A stretch of DNA of 64,000 nucleotides from contig QEOQ01000389.1 of the NCBI GenBank assembly GCA_010279815.1, positions 33,462 through 97,461 of the forward strand, given 5' to 3'. The notes beneath the pieces were generated by a model. It was not told the DNA's origin. It saw only the letters and a list, made by a program, of their open reading frames with translations, and ran no database searches. Of the stretch, positions 10,867-21,429 are shown one piece after another. Within the stretch, counting starts at the first letter, position 1; each line of letters begins with the position of its first letter. The position numbers were made by a program, and so were the translations under genes. The stretch comes from Brachionus plicatilis (lineage: Eukaryota > Rotifera > Eurotatoria > Ploima > Brachionidae).

Positions 10867-11455
10867 AAGAGCGAAAGCTACTATTTAAAGTATGCAAAAT
10901 TTATTTTGAATTTTAAAATTTTTGTAATTCTTCAAATTTTATCAAAATTTATTTGTTTTTATTCTAGAGAATTTAATTTTTTATTTTTTGATAAAATTCG
11001 ATCGTTCCAAGGATATTTAAATCAAAATAATAAAATATATATGATCATAAATATATAAAAGAAAATTTAAAAGAATCATAAAATTACAATTCCTTTATTC
11101 TTTTATCTTTCTTTATTAAATTCATTAGTAAAGCATTTTCAAATTTAAATTTAAGATAATAATTCAATCTTTAGAAGTTGCCTAAGCATCCCAGATTAAA
11201 TCAATAAATTTATTGAGTTTTCACTCAAAAACGACACTGATTCTTTTGTAAAGATCTGCAGATGACCAATGAATTAGTTTTAAAAAAATTTACTAATATA
11301 ATCCTTTTTGTGACTTTAAATTTTTTTTAAGTAAAAATTTAATTGTTTATTTTACAATTTATAATTTATAAATGATAATTTTTTTATAAGCAATTTAAGA
11401 AGGAAAAGAGCGAAAGCAACTATTTAAAGTATGCAAAATTTTTTTAGAATTTTAA
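10867..11455. repeat. ~50-bp direct repeat upstream of GT92 gene
   Basis: Near-identical segments starting gaaaagagcgaaagc lie at 10863-10915 and 11402-11455, about 540 bp apart. The second is about 110 bp 5' of the GT92 start codon, so the duplication involves that gene's upstream region. Confidence 0.55.
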
Positions 11456-11564
11456 AAAGTTTGATATCTTCACGCAAAAGTCAATTATTTTTTTCCTAAC
11501 AAATTTTTTTTAGAATAAAATTACTTCCGAAAAAGAAATCTAATTTGAAAATTTAGTCAAAAAC

Positions 11565-13130
11565 ATGATCATGAAAATATTGATAAAAAAGATTTTTCTA
11601 AATACTTTTTTCGTTTGCGTTATATTTTATTTTTATCATTTTAAATTTTTCGGAAATAACAATAAAAGTCCAATAATTTTCTCAGTTGACAATCATAAAT
11701 GGACAATGAATGGAAACGTCGCACAATTTTCTTCAGTTATATTAATTAATAAAAAAAACGAAATAATTATTGAAACGCTGAGTTTTATTAATACAATAGT
11801 CTCAAACGAAAAAATTATTTGTATTTTTTTCTATAAAAATATTTATTATAGATTAAAGCCAGTGAAAATCATCCCAATCAGAGTGATGAGAACTGTAAAT
11901 GGAATTTCCTGGTTCTATAAAATTCAATTTAAAAAATTAATAAATAATAATGAAAGTTCAAAATTTTACGTTGCTACTATAAATTCAAAAAATTATAAAA
12001 ACAATTATAGATTTGAAAAACTTTTAACATTTCAAATTCCTACAGTTTTCCATGAAAAGCAATCAAATAGAAATAAAATAATCAACTGTGTTCATCGAGT
12101 TAAAAATCTAAACGAAGAGCTATTAGAAAAAATGTTTGTTTGGATGAACATTTTAAAAAATATTGGTTATAATAAGGTCAGAATGTATAGCTACTATATT
12201 CCTGAAGAATTTAGAAACAGAATTGAAAAAAAATTTGAGGATTTTGTTGAGATTTTAGATTATAAAACGGAATTTGAAGATTCGTGTCGAATTCCTCTTC
12301 AAAAATTAATATTTTACCCGAAAAATGATTTCTTCGCCTCTGAACTAAAATATTGTGAAGAGAATTTCAAAAAATTTTTACAAAATTATAATAAAACTTT
12401 ATCCATCGATCAAGCTGTTAATAGACTTGGTTCAAATGATTGCCTTATGCAGTCAAAATACGAGTTTGATTTTATGACAAATTTGGATTTTGATGAGTTT
12501 ATATTACCACGAAAATATGAAACACACCTATATAGAAATTTGGAGATTGGAGAAAATCATTGCTTAACATTGAAAAATCTATTAAAATCACATAAATTTG
12601 ACTACAGCATGTTAAATTATATTAAGAATTTAATAAATAAATATGGAACCAATATTGCATATTTTGAGTTTGAAAATTTCCAAATATTATCCAACCCTCA
12701 AATTTTACTAAAACAATTAAAAACAAATAATTCAAATATGATTTTAAATTATACAAGTGAAAATACAAGTCTAACATTTAAATTTCATAATCATTCTAAT
12801 TTTCAAAAATTAAGAAAATCTACTTATTTACCTGATTGCTTTAGTCCGTTTCAAACAAACAATTTTACAAAATTCCTCGGCTCGATTATAAACAATAGAC
12901 AAGGTAAATCAATATTTATTACCAATCTTACATTAGCGGTTCATCCGCATTCTCCTTTAATCATCATGCCAAATTCAAAGGGTAAAAAAATTCCAATAAA
13001 TCTTGCAAATGTTATTCATTTAAGAGATAAAAATACTCCCATAAAAGCATTTTTCAATGAAGATATGTTAAATCTTGATGTTGAACTATTGGTTTATTTA
13101 TCTAATCTATTAAAATATAGATTTATTTAA
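11565..13130 (+). CDS. Glycosyltransferase family 92 (DUF23) protein
   Basis: A single-exon gene of 521 residues. An ATG at 11565 gives MIMKILIKKIFLNTFFVCVI, a signal anchor of a type II Golgi membrane protein. The luminal part contains NCVHRVKNLNEELLEKMFVW, then KVRMYSYYI, VNRLGSNDCL and FMTNLDFDEFILPRK (about residue 305). These are the order and motifs of GT92, including the D-x-D-E-F metal-binding signature. Characterised family members (C. elegans GALT-1) add galactose to N-glycan core fucose; the substrate here is unknown. A polyadenylation signal AATAAA lies at 13196-13201. Start choice is clear because no upstream in-frame ATG exists, although the ATG two codons later is equally possible. 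Confidence 0.85.
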   Translation: MIMKILIKKIFLNTFFVCVIFYFYHFKFFGNNNKSPIIFSVDNHKWTMNGNVAQFSSVILINKKNEIIIETLSFINTIVSNEKIICIFFYKNIYYRLKPVKIIPIRVMRTVNGISWFYKIQFKKLINNNESSKFYVATINSKNYKNNYRFEKLLTFQIPTVFHEKQSNRNKIINCVHRVKNLNEELLEKMFVWMNILKNIGYNKVRMYSYYIPEEFRNRIEKKFEDFVEILDYKTEFEDSCRIPLQKLIFYPKNDFFASELKYCEENFKKFLQNYNKTLSIDQAVNRLGSNDCLMQSKYEFDFMTNLDFDEFILPRKYETHLYRNLEIGENHCLTLKNLLKSHKFDYSMLNYIKNLINKYGTNIAYFEFENFQILSNPQILLKQLKTNNSNMILNYTSENTSLTFKFHNHSNFQKLRKSTYLPDCFSPFQTNNFTKFLGSIINNRQGKSIFITNLTLAVHPHSPLIIMPNSKGKKIPINLANVIHLRDKNTPIKAFFNEDMLNLDVELLVYLSNLLKYRFI

Positions 13131-13590
13131 CTTTTTTCATAATTCAACACAAAAATTATTTAAATTTATTATTTATTAAAATTCACTATTTTTTAAATAA
13201 ATAAATATCAAAATTAAATATAAAAAATTTCATTATCTAAAAATGGCTATTATTAACCGAAAACTCGAGTTAATGACTCAAAGAGTAAAGCCGAAATCCA
13301 ACCTTTTTTCTATTAGATTTAATTACATTGTTTCTATATTTAAACAATTAAAATTAGCTAGAAAATACTATAAATATGGAATAATTACCAAAAACAAAGT
13401 TCAAATTTAACTTTTGCTCTCATAAAAAAATTGTCTTTAATCTTAATAAATCTAGGACATGAATTCGGAAAAAAGGATAAAAATTTTAAAATTAAATAAC
13501 TCTATTACTAAAAATCTACAAATTGTTCTGCAAAATATATCAGCTGATATAAGTAGTCCAGTCCAGCATGATTAAATAATCAATGAAAAA

Positions 13591-13631
13591 TAGCCAACAT
13601 TTGTATGATTTTTTCATACAAATGTTGGCTA
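13591..13631. repeat. Perfect 18-bp stem hairpin
   Basis: Arms 13591-13608 (tagccaacatttgtatga) and 13614-13631 are exact complements around a ttttt loop. The hairpin lies inside the foldback element. Function is unknown. Confidence 0.7.
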
Positions 13632-13668
13632 ACCGGGACAACTTATATCTATAGGTGTTTTGTATCGT

Positions 13669-13860
13669 TTCTTAGTACGTATAGCTGACGTTCAAAGTTT
13701 AACGTTTGGATTGTCGGCGGATGGTCAAACGAAGAGCAGATATTATCTAGAGTAGGCCAGTTAATGTATTTGATGAGGTAGAAGCACCTCTGAATATTGC
13801 CAGCTCCAGCTGTCCATTTCGCTCGCTTACTTTTCCATAGACAGATCTATCGAAAAGCCT
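13669..13860 (-). pseudogene. Short retroelement-like C-terminal fragment
   Basis: A minus-strand frame of about 64 codons reads WKSKRAKWTAGAGNIQRCFY, then LIKYINWPTLDNICSSFDHP and QTLNFERQLYVLRNDTKH before a stop. Codon structure and GC content exceed the background, suggesting a recent fragment of a retrotransposon or other ORF. The closest impression is the end of a non-LTR reverse transcriptase ORF, but I cannot assign it firmly. Confidence 0.3.
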
Positions 13861-14194
13861 GATTTCCTATTATTGAACTTTACCATAAATGTAATATTTT
13901 TAAGATTAAAGGAAAAACTATGAAATTTGAGTCATACATTATACCTGACAGTAATTAAATGTAAAATTTTAAAAAATTTGTAATTAGCCTAAATGCACTC
14001 GAGTATGACTGTACTCTGATGGATTTCAAGTAATTTTCAATTATCAAGCGAATACCAGAGAGGAAAAAAGCAAAAAAACACTAAGAGTAAGGTTCAAATA
14101 ATAGAAAAAGTCTAAATTTGACTTATATTCTATTTCAAAATTTACTAGATAATTTTTTTAAATTTTTTTTTTTATGAGAGCAAAAGTTAAATTT

Positions 14195-14395
14195 AATAAT
14201 AATAATAATATTGAGCTGCAACAATGACCATGTTACCATGGCCACTGCAAGTATGCGAAGGCACACTATGGCGGCTGCTGAATTACGCTTTCGGCGAAAT
14301 TCATATTAGGAATAATAAATAAGCTACGGCAAGCATGCTTGCGAATACGTCTTGCTGGGAAGACATCTATGGTAGCTAGATGCATTGAAATCTAG
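14195..14395. repeat. (TAA)n tract and dispersed repeat of unknown type
   Basis: A (TAA)n microsatellite at about 14195-14211 is followed by GC-rich sequence. A ~68-bp unit at 14317-14383 (aagctacggcaag ... ctatggtagct) recurs at 60026-60093, again right after an (ATA)n tract. Together they look like the end of a retroposon anchored in a microsatellite. Confidence 0.5.
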
Positions 14396-14516
14396 TTAGA
14401 TATACAAAGTTATTAATATTTTTCTATTTCATTATAAGTACAATCTGTAAATTATAAATAGAAAATGAATTAACCGTATTTTTTAAAAAGAAAGGGAGAG
14501 AAAAAAAAAAACAAAA

Positions 14517-14572
14517 NNNNNNNNNNNNNNNNNNNNNNNNNNNNNNNNNNNNNNNNNNNNNNNNNNNNNNNN
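14517..14572. other. Assembly gap (56 N)
   Basis: A run of N flanked by poly-A on the left and poly-T on the right. Its true size is unknown. Confidence 0.99.
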
Positions 14573-14607
14573 TTTTTTTTTTGATAGATAAAATTTTTAG
14601 TTTTTAA

Positions 14608-15505
14608 TCATTTCGAATTTGGCATTTTCATGTGCTTATCGTAGTTCGCTTTGAAAGTGTTCTTTGATGGAGAGTTGACTACCGAATGCGGGAGCTTGTT
14701 CCAAACCGGAATAATTCTGTTTACGAGGAAGTTTTCTCGTTGGCCACAGTTCATTGTGAATTGTCTTGCTACTCTGTGTTGGCTTCCTCGAATACCCCTA
14801 GCCGGCCCGTCTGACCTCAACGCAACACTATTAGGGTGGAACCAGTTAACCGGGTTTATTCCGTTCGCAATTTTATAGAATGTGACAGCAGAGCCGCGGA
14901 TTCTTCTCTCTTCAAGAGGAGTGAGGCCAAGTCTAGTAAGCCTTTCCTCAAAGGGCAGTATCCTGAGTTCTGGTACAAGCTTGGTGGCCTTTCTTTGGAC
15001 TCTCTCAATTGTTTTAATGTCCGCCTTATTATAGGGATTCCAAACTGATGCTGCATATTCTAGGTGAGGTCTTACTAAACTATAGTATAAGGTCTTGACT
15101 GTGTCGCATGTCCAACTTTTGAAGGCGCGTTTAAGTGAGCCAAGTGCGAAGTTAGCTCTGTTTGCTGCTATTTTAGCTTGTGCACTCCATTTTAAGTTCT
15201 TCGTGAGCTGGATTTCGAGGTCCCTTTCTGACTCGGTTTCTGCTAATTCGTATCTAGTGCCGTCTGGATTCTTCATTGTGTAAGTAATTGGTGGTATTCA
15301 GGTTTTGGTGTTTTTGTTTGTTTTTCGAACATGCATTTTTTTACATTTTAGCAAATTGAATAACATTTTCCACTCTTGTGCCCACTTGGTTACCTTGTCG
15401 AGATCCTCCTGCAGTAGCAGCCTGTCCGACATATTTCTGATTACCGCGATGATCTTACAATCGTCCGCGAAGAGTTTAGATAAGTGTGTGATTTATTGTT
15501 TAAGT
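14608..15505 (-). pseudogene. Non-LTR retrotransposon reverse transcriptase, C-terminal part
   Basis: The minus-strand frame contains LSKLFADDCKIIAVI (the [YF]ADD catalytic motif), then KWAQEWKMLFNLLKCKKMHV. After one stop near 15300 it continues from MKNPDGTRYELAETESERDL through LYYSLVRPHLEYAASVWNPY to NRIIPVWNKLPHSVVNSPS. That order (RT palm, thumb, then the Y-x-x-[LV]-V-R-P-x-L-E-Y motif) is typical of jockey/CR1-like LINEs. The N-terminal endonuclease and early RT domains are absent, so the copy is 5'-truncated, as LINE copies usually are. It is noticeably GC-richer than its surroundings, implying a fairly young insertion. The 3' end lies toward the N gap. Confidence 0.8.
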
Positions 15506-15582
15506 GTATGATAAGTGTTTTATTTCTTGATTTTATTTTAATTAACTTTTTAATTTTTAATTTTCATTTTTTTAGTTTTATT

Positions 15583-15625
15583 CTGAAGGAGCTTAAGCTC
15601 GGTACAGTTAACAAATAGATAAATA
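15583..15625 (+). repeat. LINE 3'-terminal signature, copy 1
   Basis: The motif tctgaaggagcttaagctc followed by ggtac and a caaataaataa-like tail is the plus-oriented 3' end of the LINE family seen at 18.9-19.8 kb. GAGCT/AGCTC can form a small hairpin. No RT sequence of the same orientation is attached. Confidence 0.6.
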
Positions 15626-15659
15626 AATAATAAAATTGACACAAATCTAGTAGAAAAAA

Positions 15660-15870
15660 ATTATTTTGATTAAGATACAAAAAATTAAGTAAAAAAAAAT
15701 CAGTGTCATTAAAATTAATCAATTTCTTTTTTTAAGCATTTTGAACCACAATTGTTACAAAATTTTTTGATAATATTGTATGAAGTTTTCTTTGAAATAT
15801 TGAATTTGTTTTGACTTTTTGTTCCAGTTATAGCCATGAAGAAGATTTTTTTTACCCATTCTTCAAAAAA
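15660..15870 (-). pseudogene. Short unrecognised coding-like remnant
   Basis: On the minus strand about 50 codons read EEWVKKIFFMAITGTKSQNK then FNISKKTSYNIIKKF and a C-x2-C before TAA at about 15718-15720. It has the look of a transposase N-terminal region with a zinc knuckle, but no family can be named. Confidence 0.2.
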
Positions 15871-16149
15871 ATTTTTTCAGTATATTATTTAATCAGTTAA
15901 GTTTTTATTAAATTTGTAGTATTTTGATTGAATTTTTTATAAAAATCGATTAATGGTTGCCAACTTATCTTTTAAGTGGTAATTTAAATAATTTAGTTGC
16001 GCTTTTCCAAATTAGTTATTTTTTTATTTATATTGTAATATTACTACTGAATTTCCAAAAAAAGCCTGGACAAAAGGACTTGGTCAAGTTGGGAGCGTTG
16101 GCCGACCACGTAATATGTCAAAAGAATTGCAAAAATAAAGACTAAAAAC

Positions 16150-17157
16150 TTTCCATAATTAAAAATTTTTATTACATTTTCTTTCATATTAATTTTTTTT
16201 ACTTTACAAATTATTTAATAATACACTGACATAATTTTTTTTTAGATTTCAGATATTTTTTTAAATTGACATTTATATATATTATTTTTTTTTTTATTTC
16301 TTAATATATTTCAAACTTCAATTTGTCCATGGGACTTAAATTTAAACTTAAATAAATAAATATATTAATTGACAAAATATCATTTAGTCTTTACTTATTT
16401 TGAGGAAATTTCCCTTTTTTTGGGGCAAGGTTTACTGAAGTCCAAAATTTTATGCCATTCATAAATACCATTTTTTCCTTTACTTTTTTTTTGAAGAAGA
16501 GAAACTTTCTAAACAAAACAGTGATATTATTTTCAACTTTTGAATATGATTGATATTTGAGAATATTTTTAGCAAATGGACTTCCACTTCTAAGTAATTT
16601 ATCCCAAATCATAAACTGTATTCAGACATATTAATTTCGAGTTTAATTACCTCCGTCAGACTCATCAATCTCAAAAATTATTTTCTAATTAATGCTCGTA
16701 AATTTCAATATTGCTAATGGGAAAAATTATTTTAAAAAATTTTTAAAAATTAATATTTTCGATAGTACGGCACGTAAAAATCAATTTACTTTTTTTTGTA
16801 TTTTAATTGTTTCTTCAATAATTTCCATCAATAAAATTAATAAATATGATACTCACTATTTAATTATTATACCGTTCACAGTTCGAGCAATTGTTTAGGT
16901 GCAATCGAAAGTTTAAAAACAATTATTAATTGTTAAAAACCAAATGAAGCCCAAAAATACATCGAAGTTTCTTAACCTTATCGTAAATGAATATAATTAA
17001 AATCGAAATCAATCAATTTCTATTACAAAAATACTATAAAAATATCTCAAGTCCAAGTTCAGGTTTGACTTTGACTTTTGACCAACTCTAATTAAAATTA
17101 ATTTTCATCAATTTTATTTATTTAACAAAAAAATTAACAAAACCTAAGAAAAAAATA
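16150..17157. other. Intergenic, no supported gene
   Basis: AT-rich sequence. A minus-strand open frame at 16391-16612 (74 codons, no recognisable motif) may be chance. No repeats were noted. Confidence 0.5.
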
Positions 17158-18078
17158 TTATTTATTATAGCATGAAGTTAAATTTTCAGGTTGAAAATCT
17201 TCAAAATTGAACTCTCTTTTGCAATTTGAATTATTGAAAGGATTATAGCTATTAATTTTAAATGCAATTTTATCTAAATTTTCTTTGTAAAAACACGGTA
17301 AATTGGGTTTATCTCCATTATCGGTAAACAAAGACGATGATTCATCAAGTGATATTTTGCTTAAGCAATGCGATTTATCCACAACTTCATCCAAATTATC
17401 TATTTTATAACTTCTTATTAACTTAATCAATTGAGACTTTGCACACATAAATTCAGGAAAACTAAAATCATTGTTGGCGCATAGATTAAAATCTGGAGCC
17501 ACAATATTATCTTTTAAACATCTTACAAAATAATTTTTGTATCGTTGAGAACTTGTCTCAAATCTGTCCATTTTTTTTCCACAATTTAAATTTGACTCAA
17601 ATCTGTCTGTTTTTCCTCCGCAATTGGTTTCTTTTAGAAAACTTAAATCAGTCAAAGAATTCGAGTGTGCTATTGAACACTGTGAATAGTTTTGGGACAT
17701 TTTTGACTCAATTATCTTAGGACGAAAATGAAATTTTTTCTTTATTTTATTGTTATTATTGTTAAAAAATAGTGAGTCATGGTCTGAATCCGATTTTACT
17801 TTTTTTAATAAAATTTTATGCTGATTAATTTTTGTAAAACCACTGAACTGATTAATATTAAGTGAAGAAGATAATAATGCAGGGGTCTGAGGTGAAAGAG
17901 TTTCATCCGAATTCGCTTGACTTAAACGCGGATTGCTGTATAATTTTTTGCTTCTATCTGTAATGCGATCCATAATTTTGGACATTGATACGTCATAAAT
18001 ATCACTGATAAATGGAAAATCGTCAATCAACGACATTAAATTAAAAAATTTAATTTTTTTGCAATTCGTTTTTTTCAA
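17158..18078 (-). CDS. Hypothetical 306-residue protein, Ser/Asn-rich
   Basis: A single-exon frame in an otherwise stop-dense region, which argues that it is real. It starts MKKTNCKKIKFFNLMSLIDD; the downstream ATG beginning MSLIDDFPFISDIYD is an equally good start. The protein is hydrophilic with Ser, Asn and Lys runs (FFNNNNNKIKKK) and no signal peptide or membrane segment. It has one small internal repeat, NCGGKTDRFESN and NCGKKMDRFETS about 12 residues apart. Short conserved-looking patches with Pro-x-Leu-Ser-x-Gln suggest an intracellular, largely disordered protein. I do not recognise the family and assign no function. Its neighbours are repeats, so context does not help. Confidence 0.55.
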   Translation of the reverse strand: MKKTNCKKIKFFNLMSLIDDFPFISDIYDVSMSKIMDRITDRSKKLYSNPRLSQANSDETLSPQTPALLSSSLNINQFSGFTKINQHKILLKKVKSDSDHDSLFFNNNNNKIKKKFHFRPKIIESKMSQNYSQCSIAHSNSLTDLSFLKETNCGGKTDRFESNLNCGKKMDRFETSSQRYKNYFVRCLKDNIVAPDFNLCANNDFSFPEFMCAKSQLIKLIRSYKIDNLDEVVDKSHCLSKISLDESSSLFTDNGDKPNLPCFYKENLDKIAFKINSYNPFNNSNCKREFNFEDFQPENLTSCYNK

Positions 18079-18910
18079 ATTAATTATTTCCTAATAAATT
18101 TGAAAAAAAAATAATTTTTTATTTAATGATAAAGAAACTATGGAAATTTTTATTTGAAAATCTGAAAATCCGCGACAACTTCAAACTTTTTTTCAAAATG
18201 ATATTCAAATTAGACTTAAATATTATTATGACTATTTTTTCATATTAAAAACAAAAAATTAATTATATAATAACAAATTTTTATATTTTTTAAGTCAGAA
18301 AATTGTCAACATAAACAAAGATTAATTTTTTTATTCGATGTGAACAAGAAGAATGCATTTGTGTCAGTGTTTTCTGAGATTAAAATTAATTCAAAAACTT
18401 CAAAATTCTTAAATTTCTAAAAATTTAAAATTATAAAAAATTGAATAAATGTGCATAATTTTTAAATGAATTGAATTCAATAAATCACCAAAATCATTGA
18501 TGATTATTATTCGTAAAGAAAATTTAACTAAAATTGTTTACGTTTAAAAATTATAAAAGGTTACGTATTATAGCGTGATTTTCGTAAATTTAGTTATAAA
18601 TAATGACGATAAAATTCTGATGATTTTTCTTTTTTTTTTTCATTTTTTTGATAAGAATACAATCAAAAAAACAACTTAATAATAGTACTTAATAATAGAG
18701 TCTTTTTTGTACTAAATATTTTTTTTTAAATTGAGATCTGTTTTAAAAAATTTCATATTTGAATATTGAATTTTTATTAAATATGATGTAGTTTTGAAAA
18801 TGGCCTAATTTTAGCAATAATTTGCAGAATTAATTCATCTGAGAGATATATGAAACGAAAATTAAGTTTCAGTAATTCGTTTCCATCAAAATTCAACACT
18901 GGACTCGAAA
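18079..18910. other. Intergenic, no supported gene
   Basis: AT-rich with homopolymer runs. It probably contains the promoter of the minus-strand ORF ending at 18078. Nothing specific was recognised. Confidence 0.45.
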
Positions 18911-18916
18911 ATTATT

Positions 18917-19834
18917 TTATTTATTTGTATATCTGTACCGAGCTAAAGCTCCTTCAGATTAAATAAAAAAAAAAAATAAAAAATTAAAATAAAGTTAAAT
19001 AAAATAAAATAAAAATAAAAAGTAATAAAAAAATAAAGTTAAAAGTTTATTATATGCCTCATTATGTAATATGTTGGAGGGAGTATCATATCTTAGTTTT
19101 AGTATAGAACGAACTGCTGAATTTTGGATTACTTCTAACCTTTTGATATTAGTTTCTGAAAGAGAGTAAAGACAAGGAAAAGAATAATCTAGAATAGATC
19201 CAATCAAAGACTTAAAAAGGTTTCCTAAGAACGTGAATTGCACGTTTTTTAATTTTTTCTATCATTGAAGAAAAGGTAAATTTAGAATCAAATTTAATAC
19301 CTAGGAACTTTATTTCTTTTAAGCTTTCGATTCTATTCCCATAAATCCTTAAATTAAACACAGAACTTTCTTTGTTATTTTTAGTAAAAATCATTGAGCA
19401 AGACTTTTCAACCGAAATCTTCATTTTCCACTTGAAAAGCCACTGTTCCAATTCAACTAAGTACTTATTCATCTTACTTTCGATATTTCCATTTTTTTTA
19501 TAAATGAAAAAAGTGACAAGATCGTCTGCAAAGAGAAGTGAATATTCTTTATTTGATTTATTTCTTTTAGGAATATCATTAATAAATATACTAAATAATA
19601 AAGGACTAATAACTGATCCTTGAGGAACGCCAGCAGATATTTTGAATTCATCACTAATGTGATCATTTATTTAAATGTTCTACAGTTAAGAAATGATTTA
19701 ATCCAATAAATTAAGTAGGCAGGTATATTTATCTTTATCAGCTCGTAAATTATACTTTCATGCCTTCAAACTTTGTCGAAAGCTTTAGAAATGTCAAAAA
19801 ATAAGCACCATACTTTTTTCTTTCTATTAAAAGA
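18917..19834 (-). mobile_element. 5'-truncated LINE with RT fragment and 3' signature
   Basis: Read on the minus strand from 19834 it gives ERKKYGAY.F(D)ISKAFDKV, EL.KINIPAYLIYWIKSFLN and SAG VPQGSVISPLLFSIFIND. Then come LFADDLVTFFIYKK, QWLFKWKMKISVEKS, RIYGNRIESLKEIKFLGIKF, and finally SIQNSAVRSILKLRYDT-type sequence before the 3' end. These are RT motifs 3-7 and the thumb of a CR1/jockey-like LINE, with several frameshifts and stops. The 3' end is the signature aatctgaaggagctttagct..ggtac and tail (18917-18960 as complement). This copy is the best reference in the window for the family. Confidence 0.75.
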
Positions 19835-20270
19835 TATGTCGAATACCCGATACTCGAAAAGGAAACAAAAATATATGACTGACAATTCTTGAAGAAAAGT
19901 GCGTTTAATATTTTTAAATAACAATAATATGTATTTAAAAAACTAAAATACTGAATTGGGAACAAAATAAAAACATTTAAGTTTTTTTTTGTAATTAATG
20001 TCATTTATATTTAAATTTATCACTATTTTAATTTATTAATACATAATTTATTGAAATGAAACTCTTAAACCATCAAAAAACAAAATTAATTATTAATTAA
20101 TAAAAATTAACTTGATTAACTTTCTTGTTTTGTATATCAAATTAAGACTTTTGTTTTACCTTTATGTAAACCAATGTAGCCTTATCAGGTTTTGAATCAA
20201 GATATGTCGAATACCCGATACTCGAAAAGGTAACAAAAATATATGACTGGCAATTTTGAAGAAAAAATAT
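19831..20270. repeat. ~65-bp direct repeats 370 bp apart
   Basis: The segments beginning gatatgtcgaatacccgata at 19833-19898 and 20201-20266 are nearly identical. The first copy coincides with the 5' truncation point of the LINE. They may be a local duplication or the ends of a small insertion. Confidence 0.6.
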
Positions 20271-20577
20271 CATCAAACGGTTCAAGTATTAAACTTGCAT
20301 GTACTTATTTATTTTGAGTCTCGCATTTTTTTAAATTTCATATCAAGTTTTTTCAAATTTTTGAATAATTTATGTTTAATTTGTTTAAAAAAATTTAAAA
20401 AATAAAAGGTAAATAAATGCAAAGAAAATCAATCTTTGGCCAGACAAGAACATTTCTGTTGATTTACCTTGTAATATTAAAAATTTGAATATTTTCGATT
20501 TGTCTAATAAATAATTTAAATAAAGAAAAAAACATTGTGATTTAGATTCTCAGAATTTTAAAACCGATTTTTTGATC

Positions 20578-21411
20578 ATGGAAAAAAATATTCGAATCGG
20601 CTTTATAGGAGCTGGAAATATGGCCAGAGCTATAGTTGAGGGTATCCTAAAAGCAAGTTTGTGCTCACCATCAAACATTTACATCAGTCATCCGAGTGCA
20701 AAAGATTCAAAAAAATTCGCCCATTTAAATATTCAAAATGAGTTCGAGTCAAATCAGACAGTCGTAGAAAATAGCGACATAATTTTTTTGTGTGTAAAAC
20801 CTCAAATTTTAGAAAATGTTTGCTCGCAAATAAATCACTTGATAAGTGAAAATCATTTAATTCTATCAATATGTGCTGGAATAACTATCAAAAAACTGAT
20901 TTCACTTTTATCTTTAAATAAAAATGATGAGTCACTTCGAATCTCAAGATGCATGTTAAATACAGCTGCCTTAGTTGGGTCATCTTGCTCAGTATTCAGC
21001 CAGAATGGCGCTTTGAAAGACTCAGACAAAAATTTAATCACTAAAATTCTGTCAAGTATTGGCATCTGCATTGGAGAAATCAAAGATTCGGACATGGATG
21101 CAGCAATGTCAATTTGTGCTTGTAGTATCGCTTACATGTACATGATGGTGGATTCAATGGCAGATGGTGGTGTCAAAATGGGTCTGAGCAGAGAGGTAGC
21201 TTTAAAATTAAGCATGCAAACAATGAAAGGTGCTTCTGAAATAATGATTTCACAGCACGGAATCAAGCACCCGATGCAGTTAAAAGACGAAGTGTGTTCG
21301 CCTGGTGGCACCACTATTCAAGGTTTACATGAATTAGAAAGAAATGGATTCAGAAATTCGGTAATTTGTGCAATCGAATCAGCAACTAATCGAGCTAAAC
21401 AATTTTCATAA
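20578..21411 (+). CDS. Pyrroline-5-carboxylate reductase
   Basis: A single exon of 277 residues from the ATG at 20578. It catalyses the NAD(P)H-dependent last step of proline synthesis. The N-terminal Rossmann fold shows IRIGFIGAGNMARAIVEG (residues 5-22, G-x-G-x-M-A). It is followed by SDIIFLCVKPQ, the nucleotide-domain V-K-P-Q signature. The C-terminal dimerisation domain carries the P5CR signature DEVCSPGGTTIQGLHELE. Length and motif order are those of the animal PYCR3-like/bacterial ProC type; no mitochondrial presequence is evident, suggesting a cytosolic enzyme. The poly-A signal AATAAA lies at 21423-21428. All key motifs are intact, with no sign of decay. Confidence 0.93.
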   Translation: MEKNIRIGFIGAGNMARAIVEGILKASLCSPSNIYISHPSAKDSKKFAHLNIQNEFESNQTVVENSDIIFLCVKPQILENVCSQINHLISENHLILSICAGITIKKLISLLSLNKNDESLRISRCMLNTAALVGSSCSVFSQNGALKDSDKNLITKILSSIGICIGEIKDSDMDAAMSICACSIAYMYMMVDSMADGGVKMGLSREVALKLSMQTMKGASEIMISQHGIKHPMQLKDEVCSPGGTTIQGLHELERNGFRNSVICAIESATNRAKQFS

Positions 21412-21429
21412 ATTAAAATCTTAATAAAT

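Larger units (their letters stand above)
13403..14194. mobile_element. Foldback element with perfect 28-bp terminal inverted repeats
   Basis: Arms 13403-13430 and 14167-14194 are exact reverse complements (core taacttttgctctcataaaa). The interior contains a strong hairpin (13591-13631) and a short GC-richer segment coding on the minus strand. The right arm directly abuts a (TAA)n tract, so a target duplication cannot be read. Confidence 0.55.

Noticed and set aside
10387..11058. 223-codon plus-strand ORF with hydrophobic, Ser-rich translation
   Set aside because: It is opposite the minus-strand LINE ORF1-like coiled coil, which has recognisable motifs. The plus frame is its shadow.
13243..13410. 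55-codon plus-strand ORF (MAIINRKLELMTQRVKPKSN...)
   Set aside because: It overlaps the left arm of the foldback element and has no motif; it could be chance.
15957..16612. Short ORFs at 15957-16145 (+) and 16391-16612 (-)
   Set aside because: Both are AT-run rich with no recognisable domain, no splice context and no neighbouring exon. The end of the first (KPGQKDLVKLGALADHVICQ) looks protein-like but is too short to support.
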